A DNA stretch of 60,000 nucleotides from Cristatella mucedo (lineage: Eukaryota > Bryozoa > Phylactolaemata > Cristatellidae). The DNA lies in assembly GCA_009760855.2 (NCBI GenBank), contig WPIO01000083.1, positions 1,336,001-1,396,000 on the forward strand, in the 5' to 3' direction. The first letter of the stretch is position 1, and every line of letters starts with the position of its first letter. Below, piece after piece: positions 1 through 54,166 of this stretch. Position numbers and translations under genes: made by a program. The notes under the pieces were generated by a model. It saw only the letters and a program-made list of their open reading frames with translations, was not told the origin of the DNA and did not search any database.

Positions 1-592
1 CTTTGCAGGTCTAGCCCCTTTGGGTCGAATGATATAGCGATTAACCAATATGCATGTACTGCTTCCGGTGCTAGGGGTCCAATCTGTTGTCAACTTATTT
101 GATCCCATCGTTCGGTCGCCCTCGAGGCATCTCGGGAGTTCTGCACAGTGTCCCCATTAGGAGCCGTATGATAGGTAAAAGACAGTGCATGTTTGTAGAT
201 CCTATCATACAACTGAAGTGAGTGCCTCAGATGGAAGACCCACTGCATTGATCTGTGCAGTTGATGACAAATCTGTGCTAGCTCCGGCTGGCTGGCTGGT
301 CACAGCCGAAGGCTGCCGGCCTGCTTGTGCTGCCGATGAACCTCAATCGGGCAGCTAGTGGGATCTCTTAGGTCCTGCAGCTGTGTCACGTGAGGAGGCT
401 TCTCATTCACAAGCTACTCGCCCTCGTCATCTGCTAGCTGTTAGGAGGTCAGCTGGCTATGACCTCGGAGTGGGTGTAGTTAACTGAGCCGTTTTTCAGG
501 TGAGCATACACCAGTAGTCGGTTTGTATAAGCAATAGTTTGCTGGTACCGTGCTACCTCCGGGATGTGATGTGAACTGGCCACATACCTGCC

Positions 593-727
593 ATGTCCAT
601 GTTCTACCAGCAGCAGCAACAGCAGCAGCACCCGATGGCTACTACTTGCTGTTTGTTCTACCATCATGGGTATCAAGCCGGCTCTTACTGTGCGGCTGCT
701 GGCAATCCCGGCCCAGGGTCCTACGAG
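593..727 (+). CDS. Weak candidate exon, Gln-rich
   Basis: An open frame from ATG at 593 (MSMFYQQQQQQQHP, then YHHGYQAGSY and AAAGNPGPGSYE) ends exactly at GAG|GTAGGG, a good donor. An acceptor-like CTACCAG ends at 610. The composition looks like protein rather than random DNA, but no family is recognised and no neighbouring exon is certain. It could also be chance in a CAG-rich stretch. Confidence 0.2.
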
Positions 728-939
728 GTAGGGTTGTGCTGAGCTGAATGATTTTTCTCGCTTGGTTGAGCAGCTAGCTGCTTTGGAAAAAGGGAATGTT
801 CGAGGACATGTGCTGATGCTGCTGCTGCAACTGATGGTTTGATGTGGCAGCAGCTCAGCCTGCAAGAAGCAGCCGGTTCACTTCATCTAAGCTTCTACTG
901 CGATGCGGATGGAAGCAGAGACACTCGTGGCCATTTGTC

Positions 940-951
940 GAGGAAGAGAGG

Positions 952-1001
<50 letters not shown>

Positions 1002-1085
1002 GAGGGAGAGAGCTAGAGATAGCATGAGTTTAGAGAGAGAGAGCAAGAGAGAGAGAGAGAGAGAAATAGAGAGAGAGAGAGATAA

Positions 1086-1132
<47 letters not shown>

Positions 1133-1180
1133 GAGAGAGTAAGGGAGAGAGAAAGAGGAAGAGAGAGAAAAGAAAGAGTA
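940..1180. repeat. GA microsatellite, interrupted
   Basis: Several (GA)n blocks broken by GGAAAA, GATAGC and AAATAGA interruptions. Confidence 0.95.
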
Positions 1181-1692
1181 GACTCTCGGTTCACTGCTTC
1201 GCTCTGTGCTAACACTGCCTATGCACTTGGCTGCCGCCAAGGCTCTGGTGACTCATGGCTACACCAAATTTTTGTTCAGACGTTGTGTTGAAATTTCTTA
1301 GCAGAAGAGAGCACCCATGCATGGTCTGAAGAAGGCGATAGCCATGTCGTAGGAAGTGCAGCCAGTGTTCGTTCGACTGGATTGGGATTCTAGCTGGGCA
1401 GCTGGGTAATGTTACTACCAGGTTGTGGCCTTCTGGCAGTGCCAATGGTTGCCTGTGGACATGCCAGCAGCAGCAGCAGCTGCGGCAACAGCATTAGCAG
1501 CCGTATCGGGGCTCTGCCATCTGGTGAGGGTTGCCGGGCCAGTCAGCCTGTTTTCTGCAATTAAATCTTTGTGTATATATGCCAGTGGACCGGGTGAAGA
1601 AGGCAGCTTCAGACCGTCTTCCAAGCTTTTGAGACTGCCATTTCCTATGGCGGCTGCTTCTCCGTAGGCTGTTTTTTTTTTTTACCTTGGAG

Positions 1693-1791
1693 TACACAGT
1701 CTGGCTTTTGGGGAAGCAACGGCAGTGTTCCCGAGCTGTGCAGCCTGCCACCCCAACTTCAACCGAGGATGTAGGCGGGCTGGTGGGGGAG
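1693..1791 (+). CDS. Weak candidate exon
   Basis: 99 nt open in phase 0, between a T-rich acceptor (a run of T then ACCTTGGAG) and GGGGAG|GTGAGT. It would read YTVWLLGKQRQCSRAVQPAT and then STEDVGGLVGE. Not recognised. Confidence 0.15.
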
Positions 1792-2025
1792 GTGAGTTGC
1801 TGGTCGGCAGTGTTTCACCTGCCTCTGGACCGTTGGTCTTGGCTCTGGAGGCGCTGTCAGTGCCGGCTAGCGACTCGTTCGTGATGAAGTGACTGCTGTC
1901 AAGGGTTGCAGTCAGCCAACTTTTTTTAGCATTGGTCACCAAGCACTTTGTGTCTGAAACAGTCGGCCATCCTGCAAGGTCAAGTAGTTTTAGTCTCAGA
2001 CATTGCTATTGTCACATCATCCCAG

Positions 2026-2128
2026 GCATCATCATCATTTTATCCAGTTCGAGGTGCACCTTTTACCATGCCTCTTTTACCACTCCTCTGTGCCGTTGGG
2101 ACTCTGGCAGTTGAAGGCAACCCCTGCT
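2026..2128 (+). CDS. Weak candidate exon
   Basis: 103 nt between CATCATCCCAG and CTGCT|GTAAGT, open in two frames. In phase 0 it reads ASSSFYPVRGAPFTMPLLPL and so on. It is compatible in phase with the two candidates upstream, but the predicted protein is unknown. Confidence 0.18.
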
Positions 2129-2129
2129 G

Positions 2130-4979
2130 TAAGTAACCCACAGCAGTTGTCAATTTGTCAGAGGCCGGCAAGGTACACCGGGGTCGCCTTGGGCATGCGA
2201 CTCGTAAGGGGCAGGTTAACCGACTCAAATTGAAAGTCTGATTAGCATTCGGTGCAGGCTCTTGTTTTTCCTGTCAAATTGTATATTTGTATCGAAGCAT
2301 ATGGACCCTTGGATTCTGGCATTTAGGGTAAGGAGGAGCGACATCCATCGAGCTCTGATTCCTTATGATTCCTTTTGAACATTAGAGATACATTAATATA
2401 TTTTTTGTAATCCAGGTGTGTGAGAAGGGGGTGTTTTTATTTCTTTATGTCACCCTTTATTGCATTGGCATTGTATAATAGGCTTTTTGCATCTATCGTT
2501 TGACGGAATTTTCTCATTTTGTAAAAATGCTTGTTTGTGTGTTTGCACTCCTGCCTGCATGTCTGTACGTGTGCATGTCTGTACGTATGCATGCGTGTGC
2601 AAGTGGTAGCTGAATTAGCAGTCACTTTTATATATCGGCAGAAGAGCCATTAAGGCTATCACCACCGCTTGCAGTAAGTAATAAATAATCACCTACTGCA
2701 GACCTCAAACCATGACTTGGATCATGAAGAATGTGGATATGAAAGTTACTGGGAAATGAATGGTAGGTTGTTAAGAAACACTAGAGCTCGGTCAATTATG
2801 AGGTTTCTGTGTGTTGCATTATGTTGTGGGCTTCCTAGCACTGGTGATCCGTGCAAGATTGCAACAAAAGTGTGCCATTTGCTGACGCCTGGGAGATGGG
2901 TAAATTGATGGGTGCCGACCGTGGTTGCTGCGATTTCTTTGGGGCAGTGTGCAACCCAGGCCCGAAGCATTGTTTTTTGTTGTTGTGGTTGCATCACTAG
3001 AATGCATGGGCACTGCCAGCATCATATGCTGGACTGTTTACTCAGCTTCTTGGTTCCTCTGCTATCACGTGCCCTTGCTCCACAAACAGCCTGTTCTGTT
3101 ATTATAGTGCTTAGATCTCACTGGCTGTACATTTTTATCATTTTATGCACTTTGAAGGTTAATAGCCCCCCTGCTACTTCCGGTTGTTTTTGTGCTTAGT
3201 CAGGGACTGAGTTATTGCTACCCAGATGCTGGTAAAGAGCTGAACTTTTAGCTAAAATGGCCTTTAGCAAACTTCTTGGCTTATTACTGGCTGTACCAAG
3301 GGGCAATGTCGAATAATGAAAAAAGCGGGTCTTTTGGAGCACGAAGTGAAACATGAGCTATTTGACGAGCTATTTGAGCGACATATTTGAAGCACGAGCT
3401 ATTCAGTTGTCGAGTCCTTTGTTTGCTGGTGCACCACTTGGCCGTGCAAAACAGCAAATAGAATCAACACAAATAATTTTGTCAATGCATAGATCTTTTT
3501 CTTCCTTTGAGTGATCAGAAGGCTAGAGATTTTTGCAAGCTTGACTCAAAATAAAAGATTTTAGTTTGGCTAAAAGGCCAAGCCCATTTTATGATCCAGC
3601 CTCATGTTGCTGAGTAAAAATTCTGGCATTCCTCACTAGAGTATTTCAAAATAGCCCAAGCCAAAAGCTTGCCGATCTTTAAAATTTAGCTTGGTCTTTA
3701 GAGTCTGAGAATTCTTAAGTGCATCTTTGTCATTTTGACCATTTGGGCACCTAATTAATCTCCATTTTAGTTAGTCAGGCCTGCTGTTTCTTATTTTGCA
3801 ATAGTGTAGCTGGAGTGTTTAGAGATTGCCAGTGTTTGTGGCCAATAAGGAGTGTACATCGCCGTTTTTGTGGGTGGATGTTGGGCAATCACTTGTCATT
3901 TTGGAAATAAAATAGATATATTTGCATTAATTGATCTGTCTTTGCCTGTTGGCTGTACCATCCCTTTGCAAGGCTGTGCCATTATCTGCGAAAGTTTTGC
4001 TTACGGTTTAATAATGAGCTCGTTGTTTGCCGATATTTCATATTGCGATTTTGTGTGTGAAAGCTTGTTTAAGGAAAAAGTTGACCTTCCAGACATTATA
4101 TTTTTCATGCCTCACCAAGGCTACTGGCTGACCTGACCTACAGCTCGTTGCTTACACATCATTGACTTCAGCATGTTTGTCAACTATATCAATACAGCTC
4201 TTAGCTTAACTGTGAGCTGAGCTAAAATTCTCTGATGCAATCATACTAACATTTAGTTAGGCAATTTGGAATACAGGCTATTTTTAGTTTCCATACTGCT
4301 TAATCTCTCATCATCCTTTTTGTTTCAACACTGTGCTCCAAGTTCTGCCCCAAATAAGACTCTGTACCGTGCCTGCTGCACCAAGTAATTATTCCTTTCT
4401 AGCAAACGAATTGTGCCCAGAAATATATTTAGTTTCTGTAATGTAAAATACAAATATTTTATTATTACTATTATTTTAGTGAATTTTGTTACAGATGGTT
4501 GAATGCCTGTGTGGCAAGATATGTAAATAAGTGTGCACTTTGGCTGTAGAAGGTAGATTTAGATCAGTTTCTTTGTTCCTGATGGAGTGTCCTTTTGGTG
4601 AACCTCCATTAGGTCAGGTAACACCGGCTGTTTGTCGAATTTGCTGACTTTTTGAATATGATCGTGAATGATGTGTGCTGATGCAACACATACTCGGGGC
4701 ATGCAGTCTTTGGATCTACTGAGAAGTCAAGATGTTTAGCTCAGCATCACCGACACCTAAAAAGGCCATAGCTGGGGGTCTAGGCAAGCTTATTATGTCA
4801 AGCAGCTTAGACAGCTTTGAATCTGTGGCAGCCCTGGGCAGAGTGCTAGCCTGGTGAGCAAGGGTACCGGGATGTGGAGTTATATTATAGTAAGGTCTGT
4901 GACCGTAAACAGTCAGTAGTATACTTTCTCATGGCTATCGTGCACTAGCACTGGTCTGTCATCGTCGTGTCACAGCTGT

Positions 4980-4980
<1 letters not shown>
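2130..4980. other. 5' flank without recognised feature
   Basis: AT-leaning, no long open frame with protein-like composition, no repeat family shared with the rest of the window noticed. Confidence 0.5.

Positions 4981-4984
<4 letters not shown>

Positions 4985-5024
<40 letters not shown>
4985..5024. repeat. GT microsatellite
   Basis: About 19 uninterrupted GT units. Confidence 0.95.
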
Positions 5025-5029
5025 ACGTG

Positions 5030-5295
5030 CGTGTATTGCTAAATAGCAAATGACTTTAGCACTCGGAACACAAAGGAACTCAGCAACGTTTAATCAACGA
5101 CTCTGTCTGCAGACGTCAATCTAAAACGTAGCTTCACTCCGATTGGCCAGCGCCGTTGCTAGCACCAGCAGGAACTCTGCACCTCGATTAGTCAGTCAAG
5201 GTCCCAGTGGGGGACCTCCCCAGCCTAGTACGGCAGACAACATCTGGGCACGGCACTGTTGTAGGCTGGCATATGCATCTCTATTACGATCTCAA
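5030..5295 (-). mobile_element. LTR-like interspersed repeat, copy A
   Basis: Read on the minus strand, it shares TGTTGT.CTGCC.TACTAGGCTGG and flanking ATGCAT...CCAGC sequence with 24945-25215. Both copies have an ATTAAA/AATAAA-like signal about 160-180 nt further on. This suggests a solo LTR or similar repeat. Exact ends are not fixed. Confidence 0.35.
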
Positions 5296-6013
5296 CACAG
5301 CCATTACAATTTGCGAGATTGCACAGCCTTTCTTATCCAATGCTTGCAAAATAGGCATAGCCATTTTACTCCTGCAGGATGGCAGTGCTGTCTCAGCCCA
5401 AACACAGACTAGGCACGGTTTTCCGGATCTAAAAGAGCGTCTATACATTTTTATGTGTTCACCACATTACTGTAGTCTTTATGCTTCTTAGTTCCTGCTA
5501 TGCATCTCCATCTGCCTTCCCTTACTCGCGGCTCTTGTGGTTTTTCATAGTACTATTAACCCGCTGTTCTCTCAGTGGTTCGGCGAAGGCTCCTGTTAGT
5601 TAGTAATGAGCAAAGTCGACTCATTCGTTAAAAGATTGATGACGAAAACCATCTGTCAGACATGCTCCTCCTGTAGAATATGTTTAATGAACTATTAAGG
5701 TCAGGAGAAGGTGCTGTAAGCCATTTAGGTCCCTGTTTCTTTTTCTGTCAGTCTAACTATCTCTTTCTCTCTCCATGTAAGTGTTTACTTTTGCACATGT
5801 GTTAACTTACACACACAGACACACACGACTACATGCTCATGCACCTGCTTATAGACATACATGCAGGGATGGGTGCAGGTGTGCGTCTTTGTTTGTGTGT
5901 GTGTACATATGTGTTGATGTGTGTTGTCCGCATGCATGTGTGTGTGTTTCTGCCTATCTCCCTTTATATACTATCTGTCTCTCTTTGTGCTCTCTCTTCT
6001 CGACCCTCATTGC

Positions 6014-6016
<3 letters not shown>

Positions 6017-6086
<70 letters not shown>

Positions 6087-6095
6087 ACTCTCACT
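6017..6095. repeat. Compound TA / TC microsatellite
   Basis: About 19 TA units followed directly by about 13 TC units and CACT-type interruptions. Confidence 0.95.
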
Positions 6096-6749
6096 CTCTC
6101 CTTACATAGTGAGCTATTATTTGTGCTTCCATCCACTGTGCGTGTGTGCCCCGGTGAGCTCTATATGCACCCAAATGAAATGAAAGTACTGGGGTAGTGA
6201 GGTTGCTGGTACCGTTCGAACCGTATATTGTTAGTGGAGGCTGCTTCCCTTCTCTCGTGAGTTTGGTGTCTTGCCGGTATTGGTTCATGCAACTGAAGTA
6301 GGCTCAGTGCGACCTACATTCAGTAATCACTGTATTGCCGTATTTTGCATTTCTTTAATCGCTCCGAGCCTGACCAGTAAGACACTTCCGTCTGACGAAC
6401 TTTCGAAAGCTGACTTGCTCAACTTATTTGGTTCCTTTTGATAAAAAAGTCAATAACAAAAAGTAAGCCACTTCATTCGGAGTGAAGGTTTGACCAATCG
6501 ATTGAAGCCAGCGAATTCTAAAAGCCAGAATATTCCTATTTCACCTGATTTAGAGGTGTAATTTATGCTAACAATCTTTTATGAAACAAGTTCGGTTTCA
6601 TAATATCGGCAAGCAAAAATAAGTATCTTCTTGTGAAATTTCTTTTCCAATAGGAAGCACATGCCTCCTTTCTTTATATGTTCTCGCTAGCTGTTTCGAA
6701 ATGCTTTTATCCTTTATCCTTTCTCGGACACCCAGCTCGTTGACTGCCT

Positions 6750-6872
6750 ATAATAATAATAATAGTGGTAATAACAATAATAATAATAATAATAATACAC
6801 TTATTTAGTGCCTTCAGAGAATCTCTTTCAAGGCACTTGACATATGCTGTAAAGGAAGCATGGTATTAGCAG
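6750..6872 (-). mobile_element. CR1-like LINE 3' end
   Basis: Minus-strand 3' tail: a GGCACT.AA...GAGA..CTCT motif followed by (ATT)n, matching the 3' ends of the other LINE copies in the window. Confidence 0.6.
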
Positions 6873-7964
6873 TCACGAGGGCGGAGCCAATGTCACGTGT
6901 TGGTATGGAATCATCTTAGTGCTGTTTTGGAGTGATGCTAAGATGAGAAGGGGCTTTAATTTTTGGTCTGTAAATGAGGACAGCCCCATCCTGTTCCACC
7001 CGGTGAAGAACTGGCAGGACCGTTGGCCTGATAGTAGCCTTAGTGCTCAATGCTGATTTATTCTTCATTCTCGCTCGTCGAATTGCACTCGGACTTACTA
7101 TTGCACTCAGACTTACGTCTTTGCTATTCTAAAGGTGATTGCTAGACGCCATTGCAGATAGAAAGTGAGTTGCTTTTCGATCAGAAATGTCGTTCAAGCA
7201 CCGACGCTAGCGCTGGGAAGTTGCAGTTGGAATTGATCGGCAGAGAAGGTGGGTGAACGGCTTTTGTACTCATTACCAGAATCACTGACGTATTATAAAG
7301 GCCTGGTCCCTAGCCGGAACTTCTGGGAAATACTTGAAACCATCGGTGGCCATAATGTATTTGGTGATTATTGCACAATTAATTATTACTCTAAACCTTT
7401 CTCGGCCATGAGGACTGTACATTATGCAGGTTAGTGACCTATATGTACAAGAATGAAGTCTATTTATGACACCCGTCAATACCATTTTCTCGATAATCCA
7501 AGCACCGACAGAGCGCCCACAGGCAGCTGTGACCAAGTCGTGGGATTGCTGCCACTTGTTTCTAAGATTAGCCCCAAGAGTCTCTCCATTATACAGGTCA
7601 GTGATCGGAACTGCTGCCGATGAACGAGATAAATCCAGATCGATGGCATACTGGTGCTCAATGTGAAACAAGCCTACGAACTTTTAGAAGAGCCTCCGAC
7701 TTACGAGATCGCATTAAATTTGTCCTTTTATTGACCTCTCTAACCCTTGCCATTTTGATTGCAATCTGTAGATGCATGCTGCATACTTCGCAAAAGGCTA
7801 GGTTGTTGGCATGGCTGCATGTTCCCTAAGGGTTAGCAGTAAGCATGCCGGTTTGTGGCTATTTTTAAAGTAAATTCGTTGTCATGTAAAAGAGCATGGA
7901 ATAGAACTTGCAACTTGCACCGTACTTACGTGGTTGAGAGACAGCCTGTGTGTCTGTGCGCTCG

Positions 7965-7966
<2 letters not shown>

Positions 7967-8008
<42 letters not shown>

Positions 8009-8048
8009 ATATAAATATATATATATACATACATATAAATATATATAT
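7967..8048. repeat. TA-rich microsatellite
   Basis: (TA)n with ATAAA and TACA interruptions. Confidence 0.95.
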
Positions 8049-8049
8049 T

Positions 8050-9610
8050 GTGTTGGGTGTGCGTGTTAGTGCATGCATGCATGCATACATGCGCGTGTGC
8101 ATAACAACTGCATCATCTAAGAGCATCTTGTTTGGTATCTGCAGTGTCAAGTGGGTTGGCTTGGCTGTTGCATGGGTACAGTCTGTGGTCATACTGGAAT
8201 TTAAATATCGGAGGTAATTAAATGACTAGGCAAACGGTTTCCGAATTGACTTAGCTTACTTTATTTGTATTTTAATTCATTCGGAAGCTGCCGCTTTCTC
8301 TCGGCACTCGTGTTCAACACTGTCTATAGATGCGCCGATGCCTCCTATTGCCGTATTGAAGCAAGTAAGCGAGAAAAAAAAACATTGCTACTGTTCAATA
8401 ACCTCTTGCTGCTTTTGCCATTTTTACACTCGTCTACGCATGCACAGGTAGACATGTACAGACAGAGGGAGTACGCAGTGGAGAAGAGGCAGTGCTTGTA
8501 TGCTTTCAGGGCAACAGAGTGATAAGGAATTGGCTGCTTGTAGCTGGTTTTGTTTGTTTAGTCTGCAAAAGGCCATAGCTGTTGAGTATAACCGTATAGG
8601 AGTGCTTGGTATAAGCTGCCTGCAGGTAGCACTGGTAGTGCAGACTTAAGTGTATCCATAACAATATGCCAAAGGGCTGGTACTCTACCTTGTTTGACCC
8701 TGGGAATGCATAGAGGGCACCTGCAGGTGGCAGGCTGCCTCCTCGGTCGGCCTGAGGGTCTTCTGCAGCACCTTAGCCTCCCCAACCTGCTGCTGCAGAT
8801 GAAAGGCTGCATGCTTCTAGTTTTTTGTCTGAGGATGCTCTATGTATGTTAGCGTGTAATGTTTAGCTGCCGATTTAATCATAGCTACAGGTATTGGTAT
8901 TGAATTCTTGCTTTGCTAATCTAATCATGGCTGTAGGTGTTGGTATTGAATCAGAATTTTGATCACACTAGATGTGATTCTCTTTGTTTTGACATTGGTT
9001 CAGTGAGTGGCTGCCTTTTGGATATTCTGTGCTGTCTGCTACCTCTATTTGTAATGTAGTTTGGTGCTTGATTGTTACCCACGTGGGGCCTGCATGGTTG
9101 TCGAGCCTTCAGACTTGGCCTCATTTCGTGGCTCTGGCCAGCTAACTGGTCTCTCTGCTGAATTGAATTACACAGCACGATACCTTAGCATATCACGTGT
9201 TGGCCCGTGATGCAGCCATCCAGTCCGGGAATGCAGCCATCCGATCGTTGCATGTCACGTGATGCACAGGTGCTGGTCTGGCCCACTATTTGACTTGGTA
9301 TGACTTGCAGACAAATCTCCAAATACATTTCTGCCACCACCGTTCTTAGTGTGGGCTGCTTAGTTTTAGAGTGGGCCTGAGATGAGGCTGGGCATTTTGT
9401 GTTGCCTCTTGCCAACCGTGCTTTTTGCTATGCACTGTTCGATCTGTTCCCCCTCCATGCCATGTCACCAACTCCTGACCTGCAGCTTGGCTCTGAGTTT
9501 GCAATTTTAAACACGGAACATCCATTCAAGCAGTACGCCGGCATTTGGCTCGAGCATTTAAGTGGAAATTTGAAGACAAGTTGAAAATCCTGTGTGGAGC
9601 ATCGCATGAA
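8050..9610. other. 5' flank without recognised gene
   Basis: Only a diverged 48-50-nt tandem pair at about 8875-8965 (AATCATAGCTACAGGTATTG and AATCATGGCTGTAGGTGTTG) and short repeats of ATGCAGCCATCC at about 9210-9245. Confidence 0.5.
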
Positions 9611-9611
9611 A

Positions 9612-9680
9612 CTAGCCTCGATAGCTCAATTGGTAGACAGTTGGACGAGTTACCCAGAGGTTGCAGGTCATTGGCCGCTG
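9612..9680 (+). repeat. tRNA-like relic
   Basis: GATAGCTCAATTGGTAGA is a good A box / D-arm sequence, and GGTTGCAGGTC about 40 nt later resembles a decayed B box. No acceptor stem can be drawn, so it is a pseudogene or SINE head, not a working tRNA. Confidence 0.35.
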
Positions 9681-10361
9681 GAAGCAGAATTCCGATTCGG
9701 CTCATAGTCTGATAGCAGGCGATCGACCTCTTGATTCCTCCATCGATTGCAAGTGCTTCACTGATATTGAGTTTGTTACTTTATCATTCGGAATAGTGTG
9801 GGGCTGGCTTAATAATCTCCAAGAGGTTTATACTTGTGGTGTGAACGAGTGATAGTCATTCTTCAGTAATCAATGCAATACCTATGACGTCGTATGGTAG
9901 AAGGCACTCACTGGTTTGGTGGTTGATACTGTGTTCAATTCAATTTTGCTTTCCTCATAATTCACACTACTGTTCTCACACTATGCCGGCAGTTCAGCAT
10001 TGGTAGGGGTGAAGGGTAGCTATCCCTCTAGTGCACCTGCTGCTAGTTTCCTTGTGCTGGGTAGAAGATGTGAATAGTTTGAAAGTACAAAAGAGAAACA
10101 AAACAGACGAAAGATTGAGCCGAGAAGTAAGGCAAGAAAGTAAAAGCTATGCCCACGGTCGTTTCTTCATAGCAGTTTATTGGACACGTGCTGTAGCACT
10201 ATGTGGATGTGAAACTGTCTCTTTCATGTCGTTGCTGCTATATCAAGTCTTGAGAGTGAATTTGATTCGTCTGGTGGGCCTGTTGAATGGGCAAATACAG
10301 ATTCATGCACGGCACTGCACGCACTGTAGGCACTGGGGTTTTACAGCTGGCTAGTTTGTAC

Positions 10362-10535
10362 TGGGCCATGATAGCCCAGGAGGTAAGGTGCTCGCTCTTC
10401 ACGACAGAGGTCGTGAGTTTGAATCCTGCAATATGTGATTCTTTATTGCCAACTGCAAGCATGATAGCCGCTTAGGCTCGTCTGCTGCTATACAAATAAG
10501 GCTGTTTAATAAGCTACTTTTATTTATTTATTTAC
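10362..10535 (+). mobile_element. tRNA-derived SINE, family 1
   Basis: Head with AGGTAAGGTGCTCGC and GTCGTGAGTTTGAATCCTG (B box). Body with TTTATTGCCAACTGCAAGC and tail CTGCTATACAAATAAGGCTG. Diverged relative to the copies at 24428 and 16518. Confidence 0.7.
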
Positions 10536-11267
10536 TGGGCTGCTTAATATGGGCATCTATTCTACCTTCATATTGCTTGATACCATATGATGTCTAATGA
10601 TGCAAAAGCATGATAACGGCATCCGATATTCTATTTGTCCGCTCTCGGTACTCGAGTTCCTGTTCAGCCTAGTATTCATTTCTTCTCTCGGCCACTTTCT
10701 TTCTTAGCACAGTATCATTTTACTTGGCATTTCTTGTCGATGCGTGAGCAATTTCGTTCTTTCGGTATAATTGTCGACTGGCTTCGTAATGCCCACGGTT
10801 GTGTGATGCTGGCTTTTTCGTTGCACTTTGTGGCCCTGTGGTATGACCGGCACTACAGAAGTGGGGACTTCAGTGAATAAAGTACGTGCGTTCAAACACT
10901 GCTTTTATTGATACAAGCACAGCCCTCATAGCATATGGTGAGGAGTGATATGACTAGTGCTGCATATGATTGGTAGTCCAGCCAGACTCAGAATTAACGC
11001 ATTGCATAGGCATAGCCATGATTAAGCCAAGCAGATGCCATAATTTGATCTTGCCATGTGCAGCCATATCTAGGACTGATGAAGAGGCACGTTGTAAGCT
11101 TGGCCGTCCGAAGCGCTCCTTAATGTCGATCGAATCTAGTTGGTCTAGGCTCGTTTACCCCCTTAGGCTCATAGGCATATGATTCTGGTGGTACCGAAGG
11201 ACATTGAGTGCAAACATTTGGTAATTTCATGCTTTGGTCCGAAATGTTGGACGGGGTATTACTTCCT

Positions 11268-11395
11268 TATCAAGCATGATATTACTCATCATTCAGTTGC
11301 ATTTCCCTTTGCAGCAAATGTAAAGCGCCTAGAGAGAGAGAGATTGAGTTCTCTGAGGGCGCTTTATCAAGTGCATTATTATTATTATTATTCAA
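11268..11395 (+). mobile_element. CR1-like LINE 3' end
   Basis: AAAGCGCCTAGAGAGAG, then GAGTTCTCTGAGGGCGC and (ATT)n. The upstream 60 nt (CAAGCATGATATTACTCA) match the tail at 51320-51440. It ends about 225 nt before the exon 1 acceptor. Confidence 0.75.
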
Positions 11396-11620
11396 GTAGA
11401 AACATGCTGTATGCAGTAAATGGCCAGAGTCAGCAGAACAGCTGCAAATGTATAGTTCTCATAGAATCACGAGGACTATCAAACAGACATGTTGTACAGA
11501 AGGCAGTTGGCGCTGTAGTGTGCCTTGGCCATCCTGCTCATGGGGAAAGGTACTTGCTACACATTCTAATTCTTGGTCCGGTTCTCGTGGTAATGACCTA
11601 TATGTCTTGTTTGGTTCCAG

Positions 11621-11644
11621 CAGACTCGCCCTCCACTGGACAGC
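11621..11644 (+). other. Short 5' UTR part of FNDC3 exon 1
   Basis: 24 nt between the acceptor AG at 11619-11620 and the ATG at 11645. The bases before the ATG (GACAGC, A at -3) and the G at +4 form a good animal initiation context. The rest of the 5' UTR and the promoter were not located. Confidence 0.6.
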
Positions 11645-52695
<41,051 letters not shown>

Positions 52696-53905
52696 CGGCG
52701 AGGGCACTTCCGTTCCAGCGCTTTCGGCTCCGACTCGTGCGCTGCTCGAGGCTGCCCGGCGCCTTCGAGTCGGCCGGCTGGTGCGCTCCACCTGCTGCCT
52801 CGCTGCCGTTGTGGCTGCCAAACTTTCGGTGCTGAATCATGTGTCAGTTTTAACTGCACATCTCTCGACACTGCTGCAGCAAGTTGCAGCAGTAGCAGCA
52901 GCAGCAGCATCTATGTGGTGAAGGCTGCGTGGTCGTTGCCTGTGCATGTCGAGATCTTGCGCTGCTGCATGCCTCGGAGAGTGCAGCTCGTCATGTGCAA
53001 GTCGTACGAGCCAGCTGTCTTATCACCAAAGTGAGGGTGCTGCAAAAGGTGCCGGTACTGCTGTTGCAGTTGACCATTCGGGCTGCTGCTGCTGCTGCTG
53101 ATGCTGCTGCTGATCGTCGTGCCTCTCGTTAGCTCACTAGGAAGCCCTGTTCAGTATATCTGACCTCCTGAGCAGGGAGGAGGCCCGGTCTGAGTGGCAG
53201 TGCAAGTGGGTGCTTTGAACTCGGATTATAAGCTTGCGGGTTTTCAGCGCATTTGCTTGCATGCACGCACGCAGACGTGGACGCACGTGCCCGTGCACGT
53301 AATGGCCTGAGCACATCATTTGCTGCCCATTCATTTGCTGCTGTTGTGCTCCTTCGCATATACAGTGGCACACACACGTGTCGCTCTTGCGTACTCATAT
53401 TCAGCTGTTATGGCAACTTCTTGCACGTGCATGATATCACAGGACCTGAGGCTTTCAGATGTCATTCCAATAAGGTGGTGTTAGAATCACGTGGCTGATG
53501 ACTTGGTGAGCTAGATGACTTCAAGACTTGATGGAAATTCGACGAACACTATTCTGAGGACAGAATGACCCTGGTAGTAGTATCTGCATTACACTTTCGT
53601 GCAGAATATTAGTCAGGAAGTTGAGCTAGTCCCAGACATGAAGATGAAATATTTATTTTGTGAACGATCATGCGTCCTGTCGGTGTATCCTTGAAAAAGT
53701 ATTTTGTCACTAGTTGGGCTATCCTACGCAGCACATTCTCGGTATGTGGGATGCTGTATGGCTGGAGGCTAGGCTAGGCTTGACGCTATGTAATTCAGTG
53801 CGTAAACGCATATCCAGGAAGAATACTATTTATGCACTGGATCGTTCTCTGTATGCCTGTCATTTATTATTACTATTCTAATAAACCTCCAAAGATGTTA
53901 CTCTT
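52696..53905 (+). other. Probable FNDC3 3' UTR with poly(A) signal
   Basis: No continuing coding frame after the stop. The first AATAAA I see downstream is at 53880-53885, about 1.2 kb after the stop, so the transcript could end near 53,900. CAG/CTG trinucleotide runs occur at about 52878-52915 and 53085-53115. The UTR length is an inference. Confidence 0.4.
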
Positions 53906-54104
53906 GACATTTTTTCAGTTCGGCATGCACATTGTCTGTACGAAGGAATAGTTTTAAAAAGAGTTCGAAGAGGCAGTCATTTTTTGCCTACACCAACCTT
54001 TTCTTCCTGTCTTTCTTGCTGGGGCAGGTAGTCGTCAGCCGTTGATCTGTATTTTTTTTGGGACATTCGGCCCAGAACACAGGCACACAGCACTAGTGTT
54101 TGGA

Positions 54105-54166
54105 GATGCAACATTGCTTTTTGGGGGGCGAAACGTTGCTGTTTGTGGATGAAACGTTACTTTTTG
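54105..54166 (+). repeat. Three short imperfect tandem units
   Basis: GCAACATTGCTTTTTGG, CGAAACGTTGCTGTTTGTGG, GAAACGTTACTTTTTGG, with a period of about 21-22 nt. Confidence 0.75.

Noticed and set aside
7282-7671. 129-codon minus-strand frame
   Set aside because: Fairly protein-like, but no family, no splice partner and no flanking exon found; left uncalled.
9612-9680. Functional tRNA gene
   Set aside because: Good A box but no paired acceptor stem and a degraded B box.
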